Shown piece by piece: positions 8,727 through 20,509 of a DNA stretch of 64,000 nt (the stretch's first letter is position 1; each line of letters begins with the position of its first letter). Origin of the DNA: Rutidosis leptorrhynchoides (Eukaryota; Streptophyta; Magnoliopsida; Asterales; Asteraceae); the NCBI RefSeq assembly GCF_046630445.1, contig NC_092334.1:190842501-190906500 (forward strand), read 5' to 3'. A program made the position numbers and the translations under genes. The notes beneath the pieces are model-generated. The model saw only the letters and a program-made list of their open reading frames with translations. It made no database searches and was not told the DNA's origin.

Positions 8727-11423
8727 CTAATTCTGGTCTAAATCGTACGTTTGATAAAATTGAGACTGATAAGCTTGCGAAGGTTCGACTTTCTCTTTCG
8801 ACTTTGACTTTGATTTTGAGGTTGTTTTTTTAACCCTCTGAGAAGTAGATTCACCGGTTAGGTCATAAGAAGCGCTACATGTTGTTCGGTTATGACCTGC
8901 TTGCTTGCAACGAGTACATGTTCTTACTTTCTTTTCAGTTTCTTCACCTTGAGATGGAATCCGATCGGTACTTTTTGGGCGTCCAGGTGCTCTTTTCTTT
9001 TGAATTGGGGGCTTTACGATTTTCAAGATCTTGGGCCCTGGATCGGACCATTCGGATCGATGGGGCAAAGGAAGGATGTGTTCGGAATATGTATTTATAT
9101 AAGTTTGAGACAAGAACCAATGTGATACATAACATGTAACATCTTCCACTCCGAAGAGTCGTGCTGCTGCCAATACATGTCCGCAAGGTATGCCTGATAA
9201 TTTCCATTGCCCACATGTACATGTTCTATCTTCTAGATTAACGAGGCCGTTTTTCCTTCCATCACGCACCTCTATTAGATTGTTTGTCGATGGAAATGCT
9301 TGCCATCTTCTTGATTTGTTCGTCCTCTTACCTAATTTACGTTCAACATATGGAGTAACCGTTGAAGTGAGACTAACTGCTTTGTTGTGATGTTTGAAAA
9401 ACCAATCCTGTATAGAAGCGCGAAAAAATTCCAATAACATGCAAACTGGTAGTTTGCGAGCATGTTTGGATAGAGCCTTAATAGACTCTACACTGTTGCT
9501 AGTAAGGTATGCATACCTAACATGACCAGCATGACTTCTGGACCATTTGTTGAAACCAACGTCATTTAGATACTTGTGAGACGCTTTTAATCTTCGTTGA
9601 AATACACTAACATGATCTTGAAAATCTGACAAACGATAAGCCTTAACCATTTTCCAATAGTGCCATTCAAAATATTTGAATTTGTTGGACATCGTTTTTA
9701 TGTTCATGAATAGATGACGTGCGCAAAAAGAGTGAAAGGCTTCAGGAAACACATTTGAAATACCATGTGCTATTGAAGGAGCACGATCAGAAATAAAGGT
9801 AATCTCTGACATACGATTACTCATACCACAACTTTCTAAATGATCTCTTAGATTGCCAAAAAACCATGACCAAACCTTGTTTGTCTCGCCTTCACCAATT
9901 CCATAAGCCAATGGCAAAATTCCGTTATTGGCATCCATTGCAACAGCGACTAAATTTGTACCCAAGTATCCAGCTTTCAAATGTGCACCATCAACGATGA
10001 TAATAGGGCGAACATTTTGGACAAATGATCGAATCTGCACGCAAACAAATCAAATGAGATTGCTATTAGTTTAAGATAAAACAATTGTAGGATGAGTGAT
10101 ACTTACAACTGCGCCAAAGGACATGTAACACATCACGAATCTATTTTCATTGTCAGTCACCACATTTGTCATGCTTCCTGGGTTATGAATCTTAATGTTA
10201 TGAAGATAAATGGGAAGCATTCGGAACGAGTCATCCATACTGCCACGAAGCATCTCTATTGCATGACACTTGGCTCTCCATGCTTGATTGTAAGAAATGC
10301 TCACCCGAAAACGGTTGCCAACATCATCACGTATATCTTTTGGATTATAGTCTCGATTTGCAGCTTTGAACGATTCCATCAGAATACTTCCTAACACCTT
10401 TTTGGAAGCATGTTTATTATTTCCCATAATTTGGGTACGTGAGCATGTGTGTACGTCATGCAATTTCTTTACGATGAAGTTGTCAGTGTGGCGTATTTTG
10501 TATGCACTACATTTCCACTCACAATTTGGCAACATGCATTTAGCAGTGAATCGAGATTTGTCAGACTTTACAGGCTTAATTTGGAAGTTTTCTTCAAGAC
10601 ATTTTGTGTATAGATGGTTTACAAAATCATCCTTGTTTAAAAAAGTTTGTCGAACTTTAATCAAATCGGATACTCTATAACTGGTTGTTATTTGGCTCGT
10701 AGATTCAGTCTCTTGGTCATGCTCACTCAATAAAAGTGGCATATTCCAGAATACATCCTTTTTTTCTTCCTCTTCTTCATTTTCATCTTCATCTTGATCT
10801 TCTCTGTCATTTTCTTCCTCCGAAGCACTAGACGCGACAACTGATTCAAAAGGGTGATCTGTTTTTTTAATTTTACATACGTTCTCAACTCCATAGTTGA
10901 AGAAATCAAACTCTTCTGTGTTTGGAGGTGGTACTTCAGGTCGTGCTTCTTCCAAATTGGGTGTCTGAAGGTTTGTGCTCTCCTCGTTTGTTGGTAGGTT
11001 TTGTTGGACATCGTGTGTTGGTAGGTTTTGATGGACATTGTGTATTGGTAGGATTTGCACTGACTGTAAGTTTTCTGGGAGTTGATGCATTGTAACTTTG
11101 TCGACAATGTAAATATTAATAGGAGCATTTGATATTGCATGTTGTAGAAAATCACGAAAGTCTTCATAATCATCAGTAATATCAAAAACAAGATTATCGA
11201 CAACATATCTCATTGAAACAGGAGCATTAGGTGGCAAATTAATTTTTCTAAGAACATTTTTTAACAATATTCTTCGAGTAATTAGTTTTTGGGGAGCAAC
11301 TGGGAGTTTTAATCGTGTTCTAAAACAATCTAGAGGCAAATACATAGGTAAGTTATTAATAAATTGAAAAGAACCACCACAACATATATGAATAACAAAG
11401 GTTTCATTATCACTAAAACTCAT
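8727..11423 (-). CDS. MULE transposase (MuDR/FAR1-like DDE, SWIM zinc finger)
   Basis: Two exons, 11423-10107 and 10034-8727, joined by a 72-bp intron (GTAAGT...TGCAG), give about 874 residues with no interruption. The N-terminal third is poorly conserved and has a long acidic run (EEEENDREDQDEDENEEEEE type). A MuDR-type DNA-binding domain (CMLPNCEWKC, KKLHDVHTC) covers about residues 255-330. The DDE core has Asp in IIVDGAHLKAGY (about 454), Asp in TFISDRAPS (about 522) and Glu in LTSNSVESIKAL (about 622). A SWIM finger CTCGQWKLSGIPCGH follows at about 711-725, then a basic KKRAPGRPK and a CCHC knuckle CTRCKQAGHNRTTC. All key residues are present, so it looks functional. No CGCAAG arrays occur in this gene or its short intron. 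Confidence 0.93.
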
Positions 11424-11603
11424 TATTTAAAATAAAGAAAGTTACCTTAATGACGCTTGAAATTATATGATTTATGTTGAAATGGTGGAAATGAAGTGAA
11501 AATAGAGCTGGTAATACCTTATATGAATTGAAAAAGTTATCCGTAATAGTACAAAAATCGTACAAAATCTTATCCACGAAATCATGAAAATCTTATCTGG
11601 ATA
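11424..11603 (-). promoter_or_regulatory. Probable promoter and leader of the MULE transposase
   Basis: AT-rich stretch upstream of the transposase ATG and inside the right subterminal repeat. It contains several TATA-like words but none I can single out. The role is inferred from position. Confidence 0.35.
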
Positions 11604-11750
11604 AGACGCAAGACGCAAGGCGCAAAGGTGCAAGTCGCAAGACGCAAGACGCAATACGCAAGGACGCAAGTCTCTTTGTTGCGTTTGTCAGTAACGCAAG
11701 GTCGCATGGTCGCAAGATCGCAAAGACGCAAGGTCGCAAAGACGCAAGGT
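11604..11750 (-). repeat. Subterminal CGCAAG octamer array, right end
   Basis: Read on the minus strand, the 3' TIR runs into CTTGCGTC, TTTGCGAC, CTTGCGTC, TTTGCGAT, CTTGCGAC and similar octamers. These become less regular (CTTGCGTC and CTTGCGC words) toward 11604. It is the counterpart of the perfect 12-unit array at the left end. Confidence 0.85.
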
Positions 11751-11846
11751 GTCTTGCGCCTTGCGAGGGCAAATTGTCAAACTTTTTTCTTTTAGGGCTG
11801 TCAGTCAACAAGGTTAAAAAAAAAAAGGTATTTTGGTGATAATCCC
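11749..11846 (-). repeat. MULE terminal inverted repeat, right
   Basis: Inverted copy of the left TIR, ending GGTGATAATCCC at 11846. Confidence 0.92.
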
Positions 11847-11855
11847 TATAAATTA
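11847..11855. repeat. MULE target-site duplication, right
   Basis: TATAAATTA, identical to 3206-3214. Confidence 0.95.
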
Positions 11856-12105
11856 AAAAGTTCTTGTTAATCAGAACGGGATGAGATGCTTGGATGATCG
11901 AAGAGTATATGAGCCATATTCATCAAAAATTTATTCCCCAATAAGTGGGCTATTATGATGCCAAGAATTTATTCCTCAATAAGTGGGTTTTTACTTTTTA
12001 ATTATAATTGCGTTTAAAGGAAGCATGCCATGCTCACAATCGACTAAAATCCCCCAATTTTATTGACTGATATTTTTTCTTTTTTGGGCAATCAATTACC
12101 AAAAA
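11856..12105 (+). promoter_or_regulatory. Upstream region of the LRAT-domain gene
   Basis: The 250 bp between the MULE and the start codon contain a degenerate duplication of a phrase ending TTTATTCC(C/T)CAATAAGTGGG at about 11925-11990. No confident TATA box. Any promoter elements further upstream are now separated from the gene by the 8.6-kb MULE. Confidence 0.4.
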
Positions 12106-14376
12106 ATGAATTTTCTGTCTCACCTAGTAGAGCCAAGCCAACTCAAAGCAGGAGACCATATTTACACTTGGAGGGCTGCATTCGTTTACGCTCACCATGG
12201 TCCGTTTCTTCTCTACCTTTTTCATGCATTCTATATTTTTAGACCCAATTACTTATATGATGATTTTTATTCATTTGAAAAGTGCGTATTTATAAATCTT
12301 ATTCCTATTGTATGTTTTTTTCTCTCTTTAATTTCTCAATCCTCTTTGACTTTAACAAGCAGGGTGACTAGCCGCGCGTTGCGGCTACCTCCCTCTGCTT
12401 CGTACATGAAAGTTTTTGAAGTAAATATATATGTACCTCCTAACAAAAATAATTTAACGTTATTGAACTTAACATGACTCAAAAGACAATAATATGTTTC
12501 CACATATCATTTTTCCTTTTCGATTGTATAGTAACTATTTATATATACGATTAATGTGGGTAAAGAATAAAAACTTGTTAGAAAAAATTGTAAAAAAGGT
12601 TGAAAAGTTGTAAAAAAAGGTTTATAAGAAAATCTGTAACTAATTGTAAAAGAAGTTAAAAAAAAGTAAAAAGTTTAAAAAAAAGTTGAAAATATGGAGA
12701 GTTAAAATCGGTCAAAATATAAGATGAGTTGAAGCTCAAAATATAGTGAGGACTTAAACCGAGAAAAAAAAAGTGGGGGAGCACTTAAACCGGGGGAAAA
12801 AGTATGAGGGTGCTAATTGTAATTTACTGATTAAAAAAATATAGGTTCGGTTGATGTTACGATGTTTGAAATAGTAAAACAAAGCCTAGGCGGCCAATCC
12901 GAAACGAACACGTGTCATCCAAACCTAGGCTCGGGACTTTCCTTATTGAATATAAACAAGATTGAAGGTATGCGCTATGCGACTGTGAATTATCGATGGC
13001 CATTTATACTGACTGTCTAATAAATAACCATCGTTATCGCATACAATCTATCAATGTAGTAACTGATAACACATGTGCTAGTATACATGTCAAACGTATA
13101 AATTCAATTACAATCAGATGTAAAAGGATGTGTATCAAATTGAATTGATGGTCTGCAACTTTAAAGGGAGTTGTCTAAAGTGTGCGTTAATAAAACTCGA
13201 TTATCATGTAAAAAAAAAAAAGTAAACATACAGTACGTCTTCAATTGGTCAACATCCCCGCATGTGTCAATTATCTTGCATAATTAGATGATGTAGATGT
13301 AGACATTTGAATAACAGGAGCCACCAAACCTATCACAAAATATTAATAAGAACCAAATATTTTCAAGAATACTATGGAATCATAATGTTTGATCAGTTTA
13401 TGTATAAAAAGGTCTTGGTTCATGGGTGTACCATTATTTTTGCAGGCCCATCATGAATGAATGAATGAATTAAAGCTTGCCTTAATTGCAATGAACCACC
13501 AGATGATGTTAGCTTCAAACACAGATAACAAAAATATAAAAAACCACGTCACAACCTCTTGAACAACAAAAACAGAAACACACAAGCAGTCCCAAATCTA
13601 ATTAAATAATTGTATCACTATTAAAATTTGATTAAGTAGCTAAGTTTCAAAATATGCATGGTAAAGATCAATCATATAAATCCTAAATAACAAGTCAAAT
13701 GATAATTCTTACAAAACACTTGTGTTCAAAAGAATACATAATGCTATTGTTACATATTATATAATGTAAACTGCATATTATTGCATAAAGTTTTTTACAA
13801 ACTAACCAACATGTAAATTGCCAACACTATCTAATATTATTGATATAAACTTATTACAATGAGCTGTTGTTGACTGCTACTGCTCCACGCCTTCTTGATT
13901 GCTCATGTTTTATCGTTGCTCACTGTATAGAAATTTGTATACTATAAATGTATCCACTCAATAAGTACAACACAATTATAACAAATACAACACATCATTT
14001 TTTATTGTATGTGTAGAACTTATGAATAATAAATGATGTTTAAGGATTAAGAAGTTAGCTGTAAAAGTTAATATCTAAAAATGGAGTGTTAAACTGAGAA
14101 TAAAGTTCAAGTGAAGCATAGTGTAAAATTTATTAACAAAGCAATAACGTTCATAAAGATAGCGAGTAAACGATCAGAAAATTTACCTAAGAAACGTTTA
14201 TGTCCACCAGTTTCAAGGAAATTTACCTAATGCACCTACTGAAGTTGACTTCTTTTAGGAAATTCACTTAGAAAACAACTTGTAACACATACCTGTACAT
14301 AAACACAATATGTCAAACAGTCAATGTCATGCTAATATAAGACCATGAAATTATATTAAATGATGTAAGTAAAAAG

Positions 14377-14472
<96 letters not shown>

Positions 14473-15775
14473 GGCGAAGATCGAGAGGGAAGTGAAAAAG
14501 TGGGGGGAAGTAAAAAAAAAATTATTTTTTTTAAATATTTTTATTACAGACATTAAGATCACGTGAAAATATGAATATTTAAAAAAGACACTTTGTAAAA
14601 ATTTGTTTTTATTTTGGCGACAAACGCTCGAAAAAAATAACATATAACAATCATCATGATAATGTCATTCTTCGAGCGTTTTTTGAGGGTTTAGAAATTA
14701 GGGTTTAGATATTAGAAATTAGGTTTTATATATTAGGGTTTTGATATTGGAGTTTAAAAATTAGGGTTTAGGGTTTAAAATTTAGGGTTTAGATTGAGTT
14801 TTTAACTCGAATGGTTTAGAGTTTTAGGGTTTAGATTGAGACATTTCATATTGATCCTATAAGTCCCCTGACTTGACCGACTAGCCGGGATTGTGAAGTA
14901 GTCCGAATAGCCTACTACATGGTAGATTTATTCCGTTAAAGTCGTCAAAATCCAATTTAATTGGTCAACGTTAGATTATTAGTTCATATTCAGATTTAGG
15001 TCAAATACAGTTGAAGTCAAAGTTGGTCAATGACTGAGTAGACCCCGACCTGGCCGATTAATTCGTACAAGGTCTCGACCGTCTAGTAACCCATTAGTTA
15101 CTTTTACATCAATCAAATATTTAGAAAAAGTTGAGCATGTTTTTATCATATAATATATTTTGTGATTGATTGGTTGGTGATAGATTATAGTTTAATACAG
15201 GCATTTATGTTGGCGAAAACAAAGTCGTTCACTACACTGTGAGTTCTTCACAGCCTGAATGTGGACGTAATCTGTACACTTCAGATTCCACTCCGTGTTC
15301 TTACTGCACATCTATAAACCAATGTTCATGTTTGTCCTTTGAGGGCCGATGTGGTTATAAAAACCCTAACAAATGTGGAGTTATGATCTCGTGTTTGAAT
15401 TGTTTCACTGGAACCGGAAACTTGTACCTGTATCAGTACGGAGTGGATACAACTTTTAAACTCCGTGGTGGGACCAGCACCAACTCTCCATCAGATGAAC
15501 CCAAAGAAGTGATGCATCGAGCCATGTATATGTTGTGGCATAAGGGGTTTGGAGATTATCATTTGGTTAATAATAACTGTGAGGATTTTGCATTGTATTG
15601 CAAGACGGGTCTTATAGTTTCTAGCAAGAGTGTATTATCTGGGAGGAGTGGTCAAGTGAATTTTATAACTAATATTTTTAGGTTTCATCCAACAGTAATT
15701 GTCTTAAGAGCGTTTGATAATTTTGGAAAGGTCGTGGTTAAGGTTAAAGTGGAGGATATGCCGTTGAAGCGTTGA
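12106..15775 (+). CDS. LRAT/NC-domain protein (host gene)
   Basis: Two exons, 12106-12199 and 15201-15775, flank a 3,001-bp intron (GTCCGT...TACAG) and give 222 residues. Exon 1 reads [20 protein letters not shown] followed by [11 protein letters not shown]. The split Gly codon joins [13 protein letters not shown] in exon 2. The conserved His of YAHHGIYVG and the NNCEDFA segment mark the LRAT/NlpC-P60-like fold of plant NC-domain proteins; NCE(H/D)F holds the family's cysteine. LRAT relatives include acyltransferases and lipases, but the plant members' substrate is not established. Length and start fit the family. The frame is clean, so I take it as a functional host gene. A MULE lies 250 bp upstream. 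Confidence 0.9.
12367..12388 (-). mobile_element. Possible Helitron 3' terminus
   Basis: On the minus strand a hairpin TAGCCGC-AACGC-GCGGCTA overlaps CTAG followed by T, which resembles a Helitron 3' end (GC-rich hairpin, then CTRR inserted before T). The element would extend to the right on the plus strand. I could not find a matching TC start, so this is tentative. Confidence 0.3.
14381..14469. repeat. (TA)n microsatellite
   Basis: About 44 perfect TA units in the LRAT-gene intron. Confidence 0.98.
14690..14840 (+). repeat. Interstitial telomere-like repeats
   Basis: About eight degenerate copies of TTTAGGG/TTAGGGT separated by AT-rich spacers such as TTAGATATTAGAAA. This is the plant telomere word, but scattered, not a true array. 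Confidence 0.65.
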
Positions 15776-15782
15776 ACCTCGT

Positions 15783-16362
15783 GAAGAAACTTATGAATAA
15801 GGACTTTGGACTCGATCTGTTCCAAAAGTTGTAATTTAAGACAAGTGTTTGTTGGGTTTTTAATAAATGAGTTGACTTGAGACTTTATATGTGTGTCTGA
15901 GATTACCTTCTTGAGGTTAAGTTTGGAGACATTATATTTGCCTATAACTACAGTTTATTTTATCATTTTATGTATTGAAGAAACTTATGAATAATGATGA
16001 TTGTTTTTCATGTTTAGACTTTGGACTCGATCTGATCCAAAAGTTGCAATTTAAGACAAGTGTTTGTTGGGTTTTTAATAAATGAGTTGACTTGAGACAT
16101 TATATTTGTGTCCGAGATTACCTTTTTCAGGTTAAGTTTGGAGACAATATATTTGCCTATAACTACAGTTTATTTTATCATTTTATGTATTGAAGAAACT
16201 TATGAATAATGATGATTGTTTTTCATGTTTGGACTTTGGACTTGATCTGATCAAAAAGTTGCAATTTATGACAAGTGTTTGTTGGCTTTTTAATAAATGA
16301 GTTGACTTGAGACTTTAAATTTGTGTCTGAGATTACCTTCTTGAGGTTAAGTTTGGAAACTA
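15783..16362 (+). repeat. 215-bp tandem repeat (about 2.7 copies) in the LRAT-gene 3' region
   Basis: Units start with GAAGAAACTTATGAATAA at 15783, 15977 and 16192. The phrase GACTTTGGACT or GACTTTGGACTT recurs at 15802, 16017 and 16232, a period of exactly 215. The first unit lacks about 21 bp and the third is cut short. Each copy carries AATAAA (15862, 16077 and 16292). The array starts 7 bp after the LRAT stop codon, so it comprises the gene's 3' UTR and poly(A) region. Confidence 0.93.
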
Positions 16363-17264
16363 TGTAATGCGTGAATCATGGTCAAACAAAAAAATAACAG
16401 TTGAAAAGTAAAAAAATTAAAAGCTCGCTATCTTCTTTTATTCACTCAAAATAATAATATCAATAACAAAAATCAACTGTCAACGTATTGACCTCTATCT
16501 ATTTATACATTGAAACTAAATATTAAAAGATAAACATAACACAAATAAAATATGAAATAAAATAAGATAAGATAAGCATGTGATCTAGTTCTTATCCACT
16601 TCAATTTAAATTTTAGTTAATTGACTTCTTTTTTCCTTAGCCAACACAAATAAAATATGAAATAAAATTAAATAAGCATGTGATCTAGTCCTTATCCACT
16701 TCAATTTGAATTTTACTTAACTGACTTCTTTTTTCCTTAGCCAACATGCAGCTATCCTATGCCTACTTTTTCACCATGTGGCCCAGTTATTTTATCTCTT
16801 AGCCCACCAACATGACTCTTTTGTTCAGCTCATAATTGACCCATTATTTCAATACAATTACATGATTTTGCATCATTCTTCCCTTCTTCAAAAAGACTCG
16901 TCCTCGAGTCTAAAAAAATAGAACACGCCTTGATAAAAAAAATTACATCCAACTCATTCATCTTGTCTTCAAATTCTTCAGGCTCTTGTACCATCTTTTC
17001 ACTGTCTTTCTTTGATAACTTTCCTTATCATTCGGACTACGGCTCTCCTGAACTTCAAATACTTGAACAAAAACACCAAGTTGATTATAAGAACACATTG
17101 AGAAAGTTTGTTCCTTTTAGTTGCTTTACCGATCAATATAACATCTTGGACAATCGCAACATAAGCAACAATACCTTCTTCTTTAATTTCAGTAAAAGAA
17201 AAAAATTCCTCACCATCAGTGTCATAGATGGGTTCGGTATCATAGATGGATTCTCCATCCTCAC
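16363..17264 (-). other. Unassigned region, possible old Ty3/gypsy remnant
   Basis: Includes a 105-bp tandem duplication (16538-16745, listed separately) and a segment near 16885-16915 with ACTCGTCCTCGAGTC. Read on the minus strand this resembles the purine-rich region just after pol in some plant Ty3/gypsy elements. No domain can be read. A short open frame at 16930-17328 has no recognisable features. Confidence 0.3.
16538..16745. repeat. Tandem duplication, 2 x 105 bp
   Basis: Copies start with AACACAAATAAAATATGAAA at 16538 and 16643 and both end in CTTTTTTCCTTAGCC. They differ by a small indel and about five substitutions. Confidence 0.85.
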
Positions 17265-19147
17265 TGTGACGACCCGAAAATTTCCGACCAAATTTAAACT
17301 TAATCTTTATATGATTTCGATACGATAAGCAAAGTCTGTAATGTTGAGTCTCGGAAAATTTTGAACTGTTTCATATATTCAATTGATCATCGACCATTCC
17401 CGACGATTCACGAACAATTGTTTGTAAATAAAAATGTATAAATAAAAATTAATAATTTGGAATAATAAAATTTCAATTTAATGATCAGAAGTAAGAATGT
17501 AAAATAGTATTCAAGATAATAAAATAGTTATTAAACTAAAGCTATATATAAAAATATATGATTTCTCTAAATGATTATTATGTATATGGGATTATATATA
17601 AAAGGTCTAAATATTATATGTTAGTATATATAGATTAGTAAATATTGAATAATATATAATATTAATATATTAAATGAGATTACAAGTTAAAAACATAGTT
17701 ATTATACTAAAATTATTATTATTACTTCATTAATATTATTAATATTAATATCAGTATTATTAATATTACTATATATTATAGATATGAAAAGTAGATACAT
17801 TTAAATTGTTATAATATTATTATTACTAATATTATTATTATCATCATTAGAATCGTTATTATTATACTTAGTACTATTAGGATTTTTGTCATTATTGTTA
17901 TTATTATAATCATTATTATTATTATAGTTATCATAAAAATAAATACATATTATTATCAGTAATAATATTATTATTAATTTTAGTTAATATCATTCAATGT
18001 TATTATAATTATTATTAATATAATTATTAATAGTAATATTAATATATTTATTATTATTATTAGAATTATTGATATTATTATCATTATTATTAATTTTATT
18101 ATTATTATTATTATTTATATATCTAATATTAGTATTAATATATACTTAATTATTAATACAAATTATATATAATCGTATATATACTTATAATTCGTTTTAC
18201 ATCATAATCAAGCCATAACAGATTTTGTTTTCTGTCTCTGAAAACGTTAAACACTCAAATCGATCGTACAAACTATTGAAGAATCACAATCTGACTTTAA
18301 TTATTTAATTATTTATTTTCGTACTGACTCAATATTTTCTTGTCGATCGAATTGTTATAAATCAAGGACTTTAATCAAGGATATGGACACTCAATCAACT
18401 TCACATTCTCCTTATCAATTATTGTTTTTCATCTATTTTAATTGATTGATTTTAACAAAGAAATTTAATAAAGCAGCTCGTCACTCTGTTCTTGATACAA
18501 ATTAATCAAAAACTCGATTTCATTTTAATTTAAAAATCTATAAATGCAGAAGTGTTAGGAATCGTTTATGTAAACAATCTGCAAGTTTTCAGCTTTCAAT
18601 TTATCAAATTGAGACGAATTTTTGAGTCAAAGCTTAGAATTTAAAAAGTTAAACAATGATCTTCAATCGAATTCAAATTTTCTGTTATGATTTAAATTAA
18701 ATTGATGATTCAGATAGTTTACTTGAACGATTTAGCACCTCTTTCATGTTGAAATCATCCTCTGTAACAGCCTCTAGGGTCAGATTTGAATTTTTATTCA
18801 AACGTGTTCTTCGTTAACTGTCAGCGTGTTTAATCTTTATTTTTTTTGTGTTTTAATGAATTTAAACACTCAGATATTGTTTATATATAAGTTTTAAATC
18901 TTAAAACAAATTAGTAAAATTCGTATTTGTTAGTTTAAATCCCTGGTCGACTGAGTGATTGGGAAGAAGAAGAAGAAACAGAAATAGAAACATAAACGGG
19001 TTATAAATGGTTGGGTGGTGTTTAATTCAGAATAACAAAAACAGATGAATGGTGATGGGTGTTTTGGGTTAAGCGTGAGGTCGCGGGTTCGAGCCCGGCT
19101 GGTGCCATTTTTTTTTAAAACTGATTTCTTTTGAGGTAGAACTTCAA

Positions 19148-19265
<118 letters not shown>

Positions 19266-20509
19266 CAATTATGTTATTATCTTTAAGTTAATTATTGTTA
19301 ACACTAATGTTAATATTATGAATGTTATTATCATTATTATTATAAGTAATATCAAATAAAACTTATTAGTATCATCATTACTAATATTATTATTATTATC
19401 AGTATTATTATCATTGTTATTATTACTAATATATGTATCGTTATTATTATTAATGACATAAGTATTATTATTATCATGATTATTAAGATTATCTTTTATT
19501 AAAATTTGCAATTTTATTTTTACTTTATTAATATTATTATCACAATCATTATTACTACAAATAAAGTGACGAATGTTAATATCCAAAATTATTATTTTCC
19601 ATATCATTATTAAACCTAATTATTTATTATCATTATTTTTGTATTATCATTAATTTAACAAATAAATAATATTTGTATATAAGTATATTTAATACACATA
19701 ACTTAACTATATTTATATTTGAAATGAAAATATGTGAATAAATAATAAAACTTATAAAATATTAAATATATAATTTACATCATTAATAATAATATACAAA
19801 TTTGTTCGATTACTATTATATATTTTAATATATATATGAATATGAATTATCTAGGTTCGTGAATCAGAGGTCAACCCTGCATTGTTCAGTTGTTCAATGC
19901 CGTCATATGTATTTTTACTACAAAATACAGTATAGTGAGTTCATTTGATACCCTTTTACTCTTTACATTTTTGGGACTGAGAATACATGCGCTGTTTTTA
20001 TAACTGCTTTATTAAATGCTTTTGAAATATATTTTGAACTGAGAATACATGAAATGCTTTTATAAATGTTTGAAGCAATATGACACAAGCAAAACATTTC
20101 TCGAATGAATTATTATGCAGACAGAAGTTCTGTGGATTATTATTGAATTAGTTGGACGTTATAATTGCCAATAATTTTTGTGAATATTTCCCCTGATTAT
20201 TATTGCTTGGTAACCTAAGAATTAGAAAACGGGTATGGCCCTAATTCAAGCGAATCCTAAAGGTAGCTACCGGGTTTAACACCCCCCCCCCCCCAGAATG
20301 TTCACTAGACGGAAGAGCTAGTGGGCATGGTGTTTAGTACTTAGAAGTTTATATATTATACAGACGAGATGTTCTGTTTTGGGGATATTATTGATGGGCA
20401 TTATATGTTAAGGTTGGTTACCATGTTGAGCAATGAAATCAAATTGAATGTTATGTATCGAGAGTATGATTTTTATACACAGGTTATGTGTATTATTTTT
20501 GTGCACGAG

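Larger units (their letters stand above)
3215..11846. mobile_element. Complete MULE (Mutator-like DNA transposon) with Ulp1 gene
   Basis: Terminal inverted repeats of about 98 bp begin GGGATTATCACCAAAAT at 3215 and end with the complement at 11846. The element is bounded by the perfect 9-bp duplication TATAAATTA at 3206-3214 and 11847-11855, the size typical of Mutator insertions. It carries a two-exon MULE transposase gene (minus strand) and a Ulp1-type protease gene (plus strand), arranged tail to tail. The transposase frame is open across both exons with all catalytic residues, so the element may be autonomous. Ulp1-bearing MULEs are known in plants (the Kaonashi type in Arabidopsis). Distinctive here is the CGCAAG/CTTGCG repeat system through the non-coding parts. 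Intact ends and duplication imply a recent insertion. Confidence 0.93.
12200..15200 (+). other. LRAT-gene intron: what it holds
   Basis: No reading frame of note. Contents include a possible Helitron end at 12367-12388, degenerate TTGTAAAAAAGGTTGAAAAG words at about 12580-12690, a CACGTG word near 12909, a (TA)n tract at 14381-14469, a small inverted repeat around AACGCTCGAAAAAAA (14622-14690), and telomere-like TTTAGGG words at 14690-14840. The rest is unremarkable AT-rich DNA. Confidence 0.6.

Noticed and set aside
19070-19110. tRNA gene or SINE suggested by GGTTCGAGCCC
   Set aside because: Only a B-box-like T arm is visible; no acceptor stem, anticodon arm or SINE tail could be found.
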